The position numbers were made by a program, and so were the translations under genes. Below, one piece after another: positions 45,402 to 54,510 of a stretch of 64,000 bases of DNA. The stretch is from Ignavibacteriota bacterium (GTDB lineage Bacteria > Bacteroidota > Ignavibacteria > UBA10030 > UBA6906). Position 1 is the stretch's first letter. Each line of letters opens with the position of its first letter. Where the stretch lies: NCBI GenBank assembly GCA_016707525.1, contig JADJHP010000004.1, forward strand, positions 372,001-436,000, read 5' to 3'. A model generated the notes under the pieces. That model saw only the letters and a list, made by a program, of their open reading frames with translations, ran no database searches and was not told the origin of the DNA.

Positions 45402-45842
45402 ATGAGCAGCACCAATCGTACGTACGAGACGACGTTCATCGTCAACGCCTCGCTCGACGACGCGCAGGTTGAAGCCGTCGTTGCACGCGTGCAGGAGACG
45501 ATCACCAAGAACGGCGGAGCGATCAAGGCGGTCAATAAGTGGGGCCGCAAGCGTCTGGCGTATCCTATCAACAAGCGCACGAACGGGTTCTACGTGAACC
45601 TGGAGTTCGACGCGCCCGGCACGGTCCTCGCCCATCTCGAGCGCGCATACACGCTCGACGAGATGATCCTGAGGAACCTCACGCTGGTGCTCGAGAAGAA
45701 GGCCCTTGCCGCCCGTGCGGCCGCCCTCGCTGCAGCACCGGTCGTGGAGCCCGCCGCCGCACCGGTCGCAGCACCTGCACCTGCAGCTGCGCCGGCGAGC
45801 GGACGCGAACCGCTCTTCACCGAAGAGCCCAAGAACGCCTGA
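45402..45842 (+). CDS. rpsF: 30S ribosomal protein S6
   Basis: A 146-residue protein with a normal S6 core (YETTFIVNASLDDAQVEAVV ... NKWGRKRLAYPINKRTNGFY) and an Ala/Pro-rich C-terminal tail of about 45 residues. GGGAGG precedes the ATG. It is followed by rpsR after 30 bp. No ssb gene lies between them, unlike many genomes. Confidence 0.96.
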   Translation: MSSTNRTYETTFIVNASLDDAQVEAVVARVQETITKNGGAIKAVNKWGRKRLAYPINKRTNGFYVNLEFDAPGTVLAHLERAYTLDEMILRNLTLVLEKKALAARAAALAAAPVVEPAAAPVAAPAPAAAPASGREPLFTEEPKNA

Positions 45843-45872
45843 CCCTGACGAACTGACCAAGGAGAATAACCA

Positions 45873-46136
45873 GTGTTCACACCACGCCGTCCCCGGCGCG
45901 ACCGGGACAATCAGACGCCGCGCAAAAAGCGCACCTGCCGTTTCTGCGACGCGAAAGATATTTACATCGATTACAAGGACGAGAAGCGGCTCCAGCGCTT
46001 CGTCACCGAACAGGGAAAGATCATCCCCAAGCGCATCACCGGCACCTGCGCCAAGCACCAGCGCCAGCTCGTGAGCGCCATCAAGCGGGCACGCCATCTT
46101 GCCCTGCTCCCGTTCGTCTCTGACGCAATCCGCTGA
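45873..46136 (+). CDS. rpsR: 30S ribosomal protein S18
   Basis: An 87-residue basic protein. CRFCDAKDIYIDYKDEKRLQ and ITGTCAKHQRQLVSAIKRARHLALLPF are the conserved body. It carries the Cys-x-x-Cys found in zinc-type S18 proteins (CRFC). AAGGAGAA precedes the start. rplI follows after 25 bp. Confidence 0.96.
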   Translation: MFTPRRPRRDRDNQTPRKKRTCRFCDAKDIYIDYKDEKRLQRFVTEQGKIIPKRITGTCAKHQRQLVSAIKRARHLALLPFVSDAIR

Positions 46137-46161
46137 TCCCGTACTCGATAAAGGCACGACC

Positions 46162-46605
46162 ATGAAAGTCATTCTGCGCAAGGAACACGAGAAACTCGGG
46201 TCGATCGGCACCCTCACGGAAGTGAAGGACGGTTACGCCCGGAATTACCTCATCCCCCGCGGCATCGCCTACCCGGCAACAGCGGGCAGCATGCACGCCC
46301 TGGAGGAGGAGAAGAAGCAGGCCGAGCGCCGCTCCGCCAAAGAGATGAAGGAGAGCGAAAAGCTCGCCGCCACTCTCGACAAGGTGTCCCTCACCATCAA
46401 GATGAAGGTCGGCGAAGACGAGAAACTCTTCGGCTCCGTCACCTCCCAGATGCTGGCAGACGCCATGAAGGAGCAGGGGCTCACGATCGACAAGCGCATC
46501 ATCGATCTGGAAGAACCCATCAAAGCGCTCGGCATTTACACGGTGAACGTAAAGCTGCATGCAAATGTTGTAGGGAAGGTGAAGGTGTGGGTGGTCGCCG
46601 AGTAA
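46162..46605 (+). CDS. rplI: 50S ribosomal protein L9
   Basis: A 147-residue protein. The start is MKVILRKEHEKLGSIG at 46162; a longer frame overlapping rpsR is not used. N-terminal rRNA-binding domain (VKDGYARNYLIPRGIAYPAT), long connecting helix, and C-terminal domain (KLFGSVTSQMLADAMKEQG). Last gene of rpsF-rpsR-rplI. Confidence 0.96.
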   Translation: MKVILRKEHEKLGSIGTLTEVKDGYARNYLIPRGIAYPATAGSMHALEEEKKQAERRSAKEMKESEKLAATLDKVSLTIKMKVGEDEKLFGSVTSQMLADAMKEQGLTIDKRIIDLEEPIKALGIYTVNVKLHANVVGKVKVWVVAE

Positions 46606-46656
46606 GGCGCCACCCTTCTTTTCCACTATTCACAGTTCTTTTCTGCCGGGAGATGT

Positions 46657-48504
46657 ATGGCCAAACAGCTCAAGACCCTTGAAGAAGTCACGATTCGCTT
46701 CGCCGGGGACTCCGGCGATGGCATGCAGCTGACGGGAACGCAGTTCACCAACACTGTGGCCGCCCTCGGTGCGGACCTGGCCACTTTCCCCGATTACCCC
46801 GCTGAGATCCGGGCTCCCGCTGGCACCAAATACGGTGTCAGCGGGTTCCAGATCAAGTTCGGCAGCACCGATATCCTCACGCCCGGCGACACCGCTGATG
46901 TGCTCGTCGCGATGAACCCCGCTGCTCTTGTCACCAATGTGAAGATCCTCCGCGATGGCGGCACGATCATCGTGAACGAGGATGCATTCAACGACAAGAA
47001 CCTCAAGCTCGCCAACCTCAGCACGAATCCGCTCGAGGATGGCTCCCTGGCACGGTTCAACGTCCACCGCGTGGCGATCACCAAGATGACCGCCAACGCC
47101 CTGGCCGACATGAACATCTCCACGCGCATGGTCGACAAGACCAAGAATTTCTTCGCGCTCGGCCTGATGTACTGGATGTACAACCGGCCCATCGACGGCT
47201 CGGTGAAGTTCATCCAGGAGAAGTTCGGCAAGAAGGACGCCGAGATCGCGGAAGCCAACGTCCGTGTGCTGAAGGCCGGCTACAACTACGGCGATACCAC
47301 CGAGGTCTTCACCACCCGCTACGATGTCAAAGCCGCCCACCTCCCTCCCGGCAAATACCGGAACATCATGGGGAACGTGGCCGCTGCACTCGGCCTCATC
47401 GCCGCGGCGAAGAAGGCGAACCTCGAACTCTTCCTGGGCAGCTATCCCATCACCCCGGCCAGCGACATCCTCCACGAGCTCGCGAAGTTCAAAGAGTTCG
47501 GCGTGAAGACGTTCCAGGCCGAGGACGAGATCGCGGCCATCACATCGGCCATCGGCGCGGCGTACGCCGGCGCTCTCGCGGCGACCACCACGAGCGGCCC
47601 CGGCCTCGCATTGAAGACCGAAGCGATGGGCCTGGCGGTGATCCTCGAGCTCCCGCTGGTCATCATCAACGTTCAGCGCGGCGGCCCGAGCACCGGGCTC
47701 CCGACCAAGACCGAGCAGGCGGACCTGCTCCAGGCGGTGGTCGGACGCAACGGCGAAGCGCCGATGTGCGTCATCTCGGCCTCGACGCCTGCCGACTGCT
47801 TCGAGGTGGCCTATGAAGCAGCCCGTATCGCGATCAAGTATATGACCCCGGTCATCGCCCTCACGGACGGTTACCTGGGCAACGGTGCAGAGCCGTGGCG
47901 CATCCCGAAGGTCAGCGAACTGAAAGAGATCCCGGTCACGTTCGCGAGCGACCCGAAGACGTTCCAGCCCTACTCCCGCGATCCGGAGACCCTTGCCCGT
48001 CCGTGGGCGATCCCCGGAACGCCCGGACTCGAGCATCGCATCGGCGGACTCGAGAAGGCGGACATCACCGGGAACATCTCCTACGATCCCGACAATCATC
48101 ATGTGATGATCAAGAAGCGTGCGGCGAAGATCGACGGCATCGCGAATGACATCCCCGACCAGAAGGTCGAAGGCGAACCGCAGGGCGACCTGCTCGTGCT
48201 CGGCTGGGGCAGTACCTATGGCGCGATCAAGAGCGCCGTGGATGCTGCACGCGCCGAAGGCCTCAAGGTCTCCCAGGCCCACCTGCGCTACATCCATCCG
48301 TTCCCGAAGAACCTGGGTGAGGTCCTCGGGCGGTTCAAGCATGTCCTCATCCCTGAGATCAACAATGGCCAACTGATCACGCTGATCCGGGCGAAGTACC
48401 TCATCCCGGCCATCGGTTTCAATATGATCAAGGGGCTGCCTTTGCGTGCGGAAGAGATCGAGAACACGATCGAAGAAATTCTCGGAGGGAAGACCAATGG
48501 CTGA
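46657..48504 (+). CDS. korA: 2-oxoacid:ferredoxin oxidoreductase, fused gamma-alpha subunit
   Basis: A 615-residue subunit. The gamma domain is first (about 1-190; IRFAGDSGDGMQLTGTQFTN). The alpha pyrimidine-binding domain follows (about 220-480; LFLGSYPITPASDILHELAK and GAAYAGALAATTTSGPGLAL), and then the C-terminal domain. This gamma-alpha fusion is typical of 2-oxoglutarate ferredoxin oxidoreductase. The enzyme interconverts 2-oxoglutarate and succinyl-CoA with ferredoxin, a step of anaerobic or reductive TCA metabolism. It overlaps korB by 8 bp. Confidence 0.93.
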   Translation: MAKQLKTLEEVTIRFAGDSGDGMQLTGTQFTNTVAALGADLATFPDYPAEIRAPAGTKYGVSGFQIKFGSTDILTPGDTADVLVAMNPAALVTNVKILRDGGTIIVNEDAFNDKNLKLANLSTNPLEDGSLARFNVHRVAITKMTANALADMNISTRMVDKTKNFFALGLMYWMYNRPIDGSVKFIQEKFGKKDAEIAEANVRVLKAGYNYGDTTEVFTTRYDVKAAHLPPGKYRNIMGNVAAALGLIAAAKKANLELFLGSYPITPASDILHELAKFKEFGVKTFQAEDEIAAITSAIGAAYAGALAATTTSGPGLALKTEAMGLAVILELPLVIINVQRGGPSTGLPTKTEQADLLQAVVGRNGEAPMCVISASTPADCFEVAYEAARIAIKYMTPVIALTDGYLGNGAEPWRIPKVSELKEIPVTFASDPKTFQPYSRDPETLARPWAIPGTPGLEHRIGGLEKADITGNISYDPDNHHVMIKKRAAKIDGIANDIPDQKVEGEPQGDLLVLGWGSTYGAIKSAVDAARAEGLKVSQAHLRYIHPFPKNLGEVLGRFKHVLIPEINNGQLITLIRAKYLIPAIGFNMIKGLPLRAEEIENTIEEILGGKTNG

Positions 48505-49519
48505 GACGACGGCGACAGCAAAAATGACGATCAAGGATTTCCAATCGGACCAGGATGTGCGCTGGTGCCCGGGCTGCGGGGACTATTCGATCCTCGCTCA
48601 GGTGCAGCGCGTGTTCCCCGAATTCAACCATCCGAAAGAGAACTTCGTTGCCATCTCCGGCATCGGGTGCTCGAGCCGGTTCCCGTACTACATGGACATC
48701 TACGGGCTCCACGGCATCCACGGACGCGCACCGGCCATCGCCTCGGGCGTGAAGCTCGCGAACCCGAAGCTGGATGTGTGGGTCGCCACGGGTGACGGTG
48801 ACGGACTGAGCATCGGCGGCAACCACATGATCCACATGCTCCGCAGGAACATCGGGATCAAGGTCCTCCTGTTCAACAACCAGATCTACGGCCTCACCAA
48901 AGGGCAGTTCTCCCCGACGTCGCAGATGGGACAGGTCACCAAGTCGACCCCTATGGGCGTGATCGATCCCCCGTTCATCCCGGTCTCCCTTGCGCTCGGT
49001 GCCGGTGCGACGCTCGTGGCCCGCACGATGGACCGCGATCCGAAACACCTGCAGGAGATGGTCCGGCGCGCCGAGAACCATCAGGGCTCGTCGTTCATCG
49101 AGATCTATCAGAATTGCAGCGTGTTCAACGATGGCGCCTTCTTCCAATTCACGGAAAAGGAGACCCGCGATGACCACGTGGTGTACCTCGAGCATGGCAA
49201 ACCGCTCGTGTTCGGCAAGAGCAAGGAAAAGGGCGTTCGCCTGAACGGATTCACCCCCGAGGTCGTCTCGGTCACGGACGGCACGTACTCGGTGAACGAC
49301 CTTCTCGTGCACAACGAGAAGGACGGCACCCTGGCCTTCATCCTGGCGAACATGATCCACGATCCGGAACTTCCCCGCCCGATGGGCGTGTTCACAGCAC
49401 TGGAGAGGCCGACCTACGAAAGCATGATGGTCCAGCAGATCGCCAAAGCAAAGAGTAAGCGCGGCGAAGGCGACCTGCAGAAACTGCTCGAAGGCGATGA
49501 GACCTGGGTCATTCAGTGA
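48497..49519 (+). CDS. korB: 2-oxoacid:ferredoxin oxidoreductase, beta (TPP-binding) subunit
   Basis: A 340-residue subunit that binds thiamine diphosphate and an Fe-S cluster. Visible are DVRWCPGCGDYSILAQ, GIGCSSRFPYYM, and the TPP motif VATGDGDGLSIGGNHMIHML with the following NNQIYGLTKGQ. Its ATG lies inside the korA 3' end (8-bp overlap), so the two are coupled. No delta ferredoxin subunit is adjacent, as expected for the two-subunit type. Confidence 0.94.
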   Translation: MAETTATAKMTIKDFQSDQDVRWCPGCGDYSILAQVQRVFPEFNHPKENFVAISGIGCSSRFPYYMDIYGLHGIHGRAPAIASGVKLANPKLDVWVATGDGDGLSIGGNHMIHMLRRNIGIKVLLFNNQIYGLTKGQFSPTSQMGQVTKSTPMGVIDPPFIPVSLALGAGATLVARTMDRDPKHLQEMVRRAENHQGSSFIEIYQNCSVFNDGAFFQFTEKETRDDHVVYLEHGKPLVFGKSKEKGVRLNGFTPEVVSVTDGTYSVNDLLVHNEKDGTLAFILANMIHDPELPRPMGVFTALERPTYESMMVQQIAKAKSKRGEGDLQKLLEGDETWVIQ

Positions 49520-49542
49520 CCGCAGCGGTCCGAACACATCAG

Positions 49543-49566
49543 AAAGGGAGGCGCTGCCTCCCTTTT
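49543..49566 (+). terminator. Terminator after korB
   Basis: AAAGGGAGGC (49543-49552), loop GCT, GCCTCCCTTT (49556-49565), continuing into TCTGTTTCTG. It ends the korAB transcript 23 bp after the stop. Confidence 0.8.
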
Positions 49567-49598
49567 CTGTTTCTGCCGAAATCCCTATATTGGCTCAG

Positions 49599-50597
49599 AT
49601 GGAACCCCTGATACCGCTTTTGCTCGCTTACGACAGGTTCGTCCTGACCACGCACGTCAACCCCGACGGTGACGCGCTCGGGTCGGAACTCGCTCTCGCC
49701 TCCTGGCTCACGACGCGCGGCAAGGACGTGACCATCATCAATTGCAGCGACACTCCGGCCGTGTACCGCTTCCTGGACCCGGACGGCACCGCCGTGCGGA
49801 CGTACGACCCGCACACGCATGACCCCATGCTCGCCAACGCCGACGTGATCATTCTTGTGGACGCGAACCACCCCGACCGGACGCGGCAGATGGCGGACGC
49901 GTTCACCAGGAGTCCGGCGCTGAAGATCTGCATCGACCATCATCTTGACCCCGGCACGTTCGCGAACCACTACTTCATCGACTCCGATGCAACGTCGACC
50001 GGCGAGTTGCTCTACCGGCTGCTGGACTGCGAGCATGATCGTGCCATGCCCGCGGCCTGCGCCCGCGCGCTGTACTGCGCGATCATGACGGATACGGGAT
50101 CATTCCGCTTCCCGCGCACCGACCCCGCGGTCCACCGCATCGTGGCGCATTTGCTCGAGGCCGGCGCGGATCCCGTGGAGATCTACAATGAGATCTACAA
50201 CCGCTGGACGACCGGACGTATCCGGCTCCTCGGTGAAACGCTCTCCTCCCTGACGCTCACGGGCAACGACCGCGTCGCATCCGTTGCCATCACGCGCGCT
50301 ATGCTCGCGGCGACGGGGACCACCGAAGAGGACACCGATAACTTCACGAGCTATCCGATGAGCATCCGAGGCGTGGAACTGGGCATCGTGTTCGTGGAGA
50401 TCCCGGAAGGGACCAAGATGAGTTTCCGCTCCCACGGCGAGGTCCCCGTGAACCTCCTTGCACGTGAGTTCGGCGGGAACGGACACAAGAATGCCTCGGG
50501 GGCACGCGTGGCCGGCGTCCGTATCCAGGAACTCCTGCCGAAGGTCCTTGCAGCAGCAGAAAAGTATCTCGACCACAAACCGGCATCACAGGCATGA
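49599..50597 (+). CDS. DHH/DHHA1 phosphoesterase (NrnA-like nanoRNase/pAp phosphatase)
   Basis: A 332-residue protein starting MEPLIPLLLAYDRFVLTTHV (ATG 49599). The longer open frame from 49497 runs through the korB terminator and is rejected. DHH metal motifs are visible: THVNPDGDALGSE, DANHPD, and DHHLDPG (the DHH itself near residue 109). The DHHA1 RNA-binding part ends in FGGNGHKNASGARV. NrnA-type enzymes degrade short RNAs and dephosphorylate pAp. Its stop overlaps the pepA start by ATGA. Confidence 0.92.
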   Translation: MEPLIPLLLAYDRFVLTTHVNPDGDALGSELALASWLTTRGKDVTIINCSDTPAVYRFLDPDGTAVRTYDPHTHDPMLANADVIILVDANHPDRTRQMADAFTRSPALKICIDHHLDPGTFANHYFIDSDATSTGELLYRLLDCEHDRAMPAACARALYCAIMTDTGSFRFPRTDPAVHRIVAHLLEAGADPVEIYNEIYNRWTTGRIRLLGETLSSLTLTGNDRVASVAITRAMLAATGTTEEDTDNFTSYPMSIRGVELGIVFVEIPEGTKMSFRSHGEVPVNLLAREFGGNGHKNASGARVAGVRIQELLPKVLAAAEKYLDHKPASQA

Positions 50598-52117
50598 TCA
50601 CTGTCACCGTTGCACAGGGCACCTTCACCCGCTCCACCGCGGAGCTCACCGCACTCATCGTGTTCGAGGACAAGGCGTTGTTTGCCGCTCAGATGAGCCG
50701 CCTCCGCGAACTCTGCGGCAGTCTGCCGGCTCCGGCAACGCATGGCGCATTCACCGGCGCTGCAGGACAGACGCTGGTGATCCCCTCTCCTGGAGGCAAA
50801 GCCCGGTCGATCGCCCTGCTCGGCGCCGGCAATAGCACGACATTCGGCCTTGAACCGGCACGGCGTGTCGCGGCGGCCGCGGTCCATGCCGCGCAGAAGG
50901 CATTCGCAACGACGATCGCCATCGAAGAACCCGATCCTGCATCGGCGCCCATCGCGTCGCTCTCCCCTGCCGGATCGTCCCTGGAAGACCTCGCCCTGGC
51001 GCTCGCCGAAGGCGCTATGCTCGCCGGCTACAGGTTCGACAAATACAGGACGAAGAAGGCGTCAGACTTCGCCGGTGTCCGGTCGTGCGTCCTGCTCATC
51101 GGCGCGGAGAAGCGTCTTGCCGGATACCGTGAGGGAGTACGTATCGCAAAGGCGGTGAGCGACGCGACATTCCTCGCACGCGATCTAGAGAATGCTCCCG
51201 GGAACGAGATCTATCCGGCGACCCTGGCGCACCGGGCCCGTGAAGCCGGCCGCCGCCATGGATTCCGTGTCACGGTCTTCGACGAGAAGCGTATCGCCAA
51301 AGAGAAAATGGGCGGACTCCTCGGCGTCGCCCGCGGCAGCCATAACCCTCCCCGCTTCATCATCATGGAGCACAGGCCCGCGCGTGCACGCCGCCCGGGC
51401 GGACCTGTCGTGCTGGTCGGCAAGGGTGTCACATTCGACTCGGGTGGTATTTCGATCAAGCCCTCCGCCAATATGGCCGAGATGAAGATGGACATGTCCG
51501 GGGCAGCGGCGGTGATCGGTACGATGCAGGCCGCAGCCGCGCTGCGTCTGCCCGTGCATGTCATCGGGATCGTTCCCGCAGCAGAGAATCTGCCGGGTGG
51601 GAACGCGCTCAAACCCGGCGACATCATCCGCCATCACAGTGGAAAGACTTCGGAGGTGGACAACACCGACGCCGAAGGACGGTTGATCCTTGCCGATGCC
51701 CTGTCCTGGTCGGCCCGCTATAAGCCCGCATCGCTGATCGACCTTGCGACGCTCACCGGCGCGGTGGTTGTTGCGCTTGGCCACGTGGCGACCGGCATGC
51801 TTGGCACCTCGGCGCGCGTGAAGGACGCTCTCCGCACGGCAGGCGACCGCACCTATGAGCGCGTCTGGGAATTGCCGCTCTTCGATGAATATGAGAAGCT
51901 CATCAAGAGCGAGATCGCCGATGTCAAGAACGTTGGGGGCCGCTGGGGTGGGGCGATCACCGCGGCGTTCTTCCTGAAGCAGTTCGTCGGCACGATGCCA
52001 TGGGTGCATCTGGACATCGCCGGGACCGCTATCCTGGAAGAATCCGGCCCGTACACTCCCCGTGGCGGTTCGGGCGTTGGCGTCCGCCTGTTGACCGATT
52101 ATCTCCGTCATTATTGA
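50594..52117 (+). CDS. pepA: Leucyl aminopeptidase (M17)
   Basis: A 507-residue cytosolic di-zinc aminopeptidase. The N-terminal macro-like domain is divergent. The C-terminal catalytic domain is well conserved: VLVGKGVTFDSGGISIKPS (metal ligands and Lys near 277) and the signature NTDAEGRLILADAL near 357, with later IKSEIADVKNVGGRWGGAIT. Translation is coupled to the preceding DHH gene. Confidence 0.95.
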   Translation: MITVTVAQGTFTRSTAELTALIVFEDKALFAAQMSRLRELCGSLPAPATHGAFTGAAGQTLVIPSPGGKARSIALLGAGNSTTFGLEPARRVAAAAVHAAQKAFATTIAIEEPDPASAPIASLSPAGSSLEDLALALAEGAMLAGYRFDKYRTKKASDFAGVRSCVLLIGAEKRLAGYREGVRIAKAVSDATFLARDLENAPGNEIYPATLAHRAREAGRRHGFRVTVFDEKRIAKEKMGGLLGVARGSHNPPRFIIMEHRPARARRPGGPVVLVGKGVTFDSGGISIKPSANMAEMKMDMSGAAAVIGTMQAAAALRLPVHVIGIVPAAENLPGGNALKPGDIIRHHSGKTSEVDNTDAEGRLILADALSWSARYKPASLIDLATLTGAVVVALGHVATGMLGTSARVKDALRTAGDRTYERVWELPLFDEYEKLIKSEIADVKNVGGRWGGAITAAFFLKQFVGTMPWVHLDIAGTAILEESGPYTPRGGSGVGVRLLTDYLRHY

Positions 52118-52126
52118 CACGAGGGA

Positions 52127-53494
52127 ATGCGCATGTCGCTCCGCATCATTGCCCTATCGTTCCTTGCTCTGACCACCCTGCATACGGGGAGTGCACAGCC
52201 TCAGCGCCCTCCCGAGGAGCAGCCATCGCAATTCGTCTTCCTTGATGTGGCGACATGGCCGGACACTGCCGCAACGCGTGCCCGCATCGATATCCGCTAC
52301 AGGATCGACCGCGGGTTCTTCGTTGCGATACGAACCACCGACACCAGCACGGCGAAACCGTTCCTCCGGTCGGGCGAGATCCTGATCGAGTTGTTCGACT
52401 CGGCATCAACATCGGCGAGCAGGAAGATCGAACAGATCAGCATTCCCGATGCGGTGGCAGAGTCCGATCCCGGCGAACCGGTGTGGTATGAAGGCACGGC
52501 ATCCTTCAGCGTACCACCCGGATCGTATCAGGTTTTCTTCGAGGCAACGGACAGGCAATCGGATCGGCGGTATGTGCACCGCGCTCCGAGCAGCACGGTC
52601 AGAGCCACCCTGCCGGATCCCAAAGCACTCACGCTCTTCCCCGTCGCCGCCATCACACCCGTCACCGACCTGCTGACCGCCCGTATCGTTCCGGATAATT
52701 TCGGCAACGATATCCTCTTCGGTGCAGCCCGCCAGTTGCTGGTGGCGGTGTCGATGCCCGACGACACCACAACCACGGTCTCCGTGGACTACCGTATCGG
52801 GGTCCTTGAACGCGAAGGCCACCCCGGACCGCCACTTGCATCGGATTCCGCGTGCATCCTGCCTGTCCTCCGGGGATACTCACTCCGGGCCTCCCAGGAA
52901 CCCGGGATGGCATCCTACGCATTCATCGCCGACACGGGATCCCGCAGCGGCTACGTGGCCATCCCGTTGCAGACCGCTCACCTGCCACTGCGGACCTATT
53001 CTCTGACCCTCCATGCGCGCGCAGGAGCGGGGAAATCGACGACGACATTGACCTTCCGGAATGTCTGGCCCGGCATGCCACGGTCGCTCAAGAACATCGA
53101 CACGGCGATCGACGCTCTCCGACTCATCGCGGCGGAGGCATCGCTGGACTCCATGCAGAGCGGCGGCTTCAATGAACGGCGGGATGCGCTCGAGCGGTTC
53201 TGGGCTCAGCGCGATCCCACACCCGGGACGATCCACAACGAAGCGATGACCGAGTTCTACCGGCGCGTGGACCATGTCCGCACGGCCTACGGCACCATGC
53301 AGGAACCGGACGGCATCAGGTCCGACCGGGGACGCATCTATATCCTGAATGGCCAGCCGACGCGCGTGGACCGCACGTTGAATCCGTCCGTGGGCTTCAC
53401 CGAGACGTGGACGTACGAGAAGACGAAGCGGACATTCACCTTCGTGGATGAACGCCGCAACGGGACATACAAACTCGCGGTGTCACAGAAATGA
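52127..53494 (+). CDS. GWxTD-domain secreted protein
   Basis: A 455-residue protein with a signal peptide (MRMSLRIIALSFLALTTLHTGSAQ). The N-terminal 300 residues are beta-rich. The C-terminal 130 residues match the GWxTD domain (LERFWAQRDPTPGTIHNEAM ... YILNGQPTRVD ... ETWTYEKTKRTFTFVD). The eponymous motif reads GIRSD instead of GWxTD. The domain is typical of Ignavibacteriota/Bacteroidota genomes, and its function is unknown. The stop overlaps the pdxA ATG by four bases. Confidence 0.85.
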   Translation: MRMSLRIIALSFLALTTLHTGSAQPQRPPEEQPSQFVFLDVATWPDTAATRARIDIRYRIDRGFFVAIRTTDTSTAKPFLRSGEILIELFDSASTSASRKIEQISIPDAVAESDPGEPVWYEGTASFSVPPGSYQVFFEATDRQSDRRYVHRAPSSTVRATLPDPKALTLFPVAAITPVTDLLTARIVPDNFGNDILFGAARQLLVAVSMPDDTTTTVSVDYRIGVLEREGHPGPPLASDSACILPVLRGYSLRASQEPGMASYAFIADTGSRSGYVAIPLQTAHLPLRTYSLTLHARAGAGKSTTTLTFRNVWPGMPRSLKNIDTAIDALRLIAAEASLDSMQSGGFNERRDALERFWAQRDPTPGTIHNEAMTEFYRRVDHVRTAYGTMQEPDGIRSDRGRIYILNGQPTRVDRTLNPSVGFTETWTYEKTKRTFTFVDERRNGTYKLAVSQK

Positions 53495-54510
53495 AGTTAC
53501 CGCTTGTTGCCATGACCGTAGGGGACTGCAACGGGATAGGTCCTGAGGTTCTCCTTCGCAGCATCGTCCAGCCGCGCATCCGTGCACTGTGCATTCCCGT
53601 CCTGGTGGGGCCGTCGTCGGTGTTCGAGTATTACGGCCGGACCCTCAGGAGGCAGCTCCCGCTCAGGGAATGGAAAGGCGAGCAGGATGTTGCACGGCAG
53701 GGGATCTGGTTCGTCGAATCGTCGGATGTCCCGGAGGGCGCCATCCGGCCGGGCCACCTGTCGCATGTCGCGGGCGCTGCAGCCGCGGCGGCGATCACTT
53801 CCGCTGCCCGGCTTGCCCTCGGAGGATTCGTGGATGCGATCGTTACCGCGCCCGTCTCCAAACAGGCGATGCATCTTGCGGGCATCAAGGCACCGGGACA
53901 GACGGAGATGTTGCAGGAGCTTTCCGGTTCGGAGGAGGTTGCGATGATGCTCGTTGCCCCGCATCTGCGCGTCGGCCTTGTCACGATCCACGAACCGCTG
54001 AGCCGCGTCCCTTCCCTCGTCACGGAACGGCGTGTCATGAAGCAGACACGCATCGTGCACACCGCCCTTGTCCGCGATTGGGGCATCAGGCGGCCCCGGA
54101 TCGCGGTGCTCGGCTTGAACCCCCATGCCGGGGAGGGTGGCGACATCGGCACGGAGGAACAGCGTCAGATCCTCCCGGCACTCGAAGTGCTCCGGAAGGA
54201 AGGAATGCTCGTTGATGGCCCCTTCCCCGCCGATGGCTTCTTTGCCCGCTATGCGCCGGGGGTCTACGATGCCGTGGTCGCCATGTACCATGACCAGGGA
54301 TTGATCCCGCTCAAAATGTCGTCAGGCAACCACGCCGTGAACGTCACCGCCGGGCTGCCGCTCGTACGGACGTCGCCGGATCATGGCACCGCCTTCCCGC
54401 TTGCCGGGCGCGGCATCGCGGATGCCTCCAGCATGCAGGAGGCCATCCGCCTCGCCGTCACCATCGCACTTAACCGACGACGCCACGCACGAAGGAGCGC
54501 ACGTCCATGA
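53491..54510 (+). CDS. pdxA: 4-hydroxythreonine-4-phosphate dehydrogenase
   Basis: A 339-residue enzyme of DXP-dependent pyridoxal phosphate synthesis. MTVGDCNGIGPEVLLRSI is the usual opening (the family norm is GDPxGIGPE, here DCN). Metal-binding and active-site blocks are GHLSHVAGAAAAAAI, HEPLSRVPSLVTERRV, GLNPHAGEGGDIGTEE, YHDQGLIPLKM and TSPDHGTAFPLAGRG. It sits between the GWxTD gene and ftsE, overlapping both by ATGA. Confidence 0.94.
   Translation: MKLPLVAMTVGDCNGIGPEVLLRSIVQPRIRALCIPVLVGPSSVFEYYGRTLRRQLPLREWKGEQDVARQGIWFVESSDVPEGAIRPGHLSHVAGAAAAAAITSAARLALGGFVDAIVTAPVSKQAMHLAGIKAPGQTEMLQELSGSEEVAMMLVAPHLRVGLVTIHEPLSRVPSLVTERRVMKQTRIVHTALVRDWGIRRPRIAVLGLNPHAGEGGDIGTEEQRQILPALEVLRKEGMLVDGPFPADGFFARYAPGVYDAVVAMYHDQGLIPLKMSSGNHAVNVTAGLPLVRTSPDHGTAFPLAGRGIADASSMQEAIRLAVTIALNRRRHARRSARP

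Noticed and set aside
46630..48534. Open frame of 634 codons on the minus strand
   Set aside because: Antisense shadow of korA; Asp/Arg/Glu-rich with no recognisable domain.
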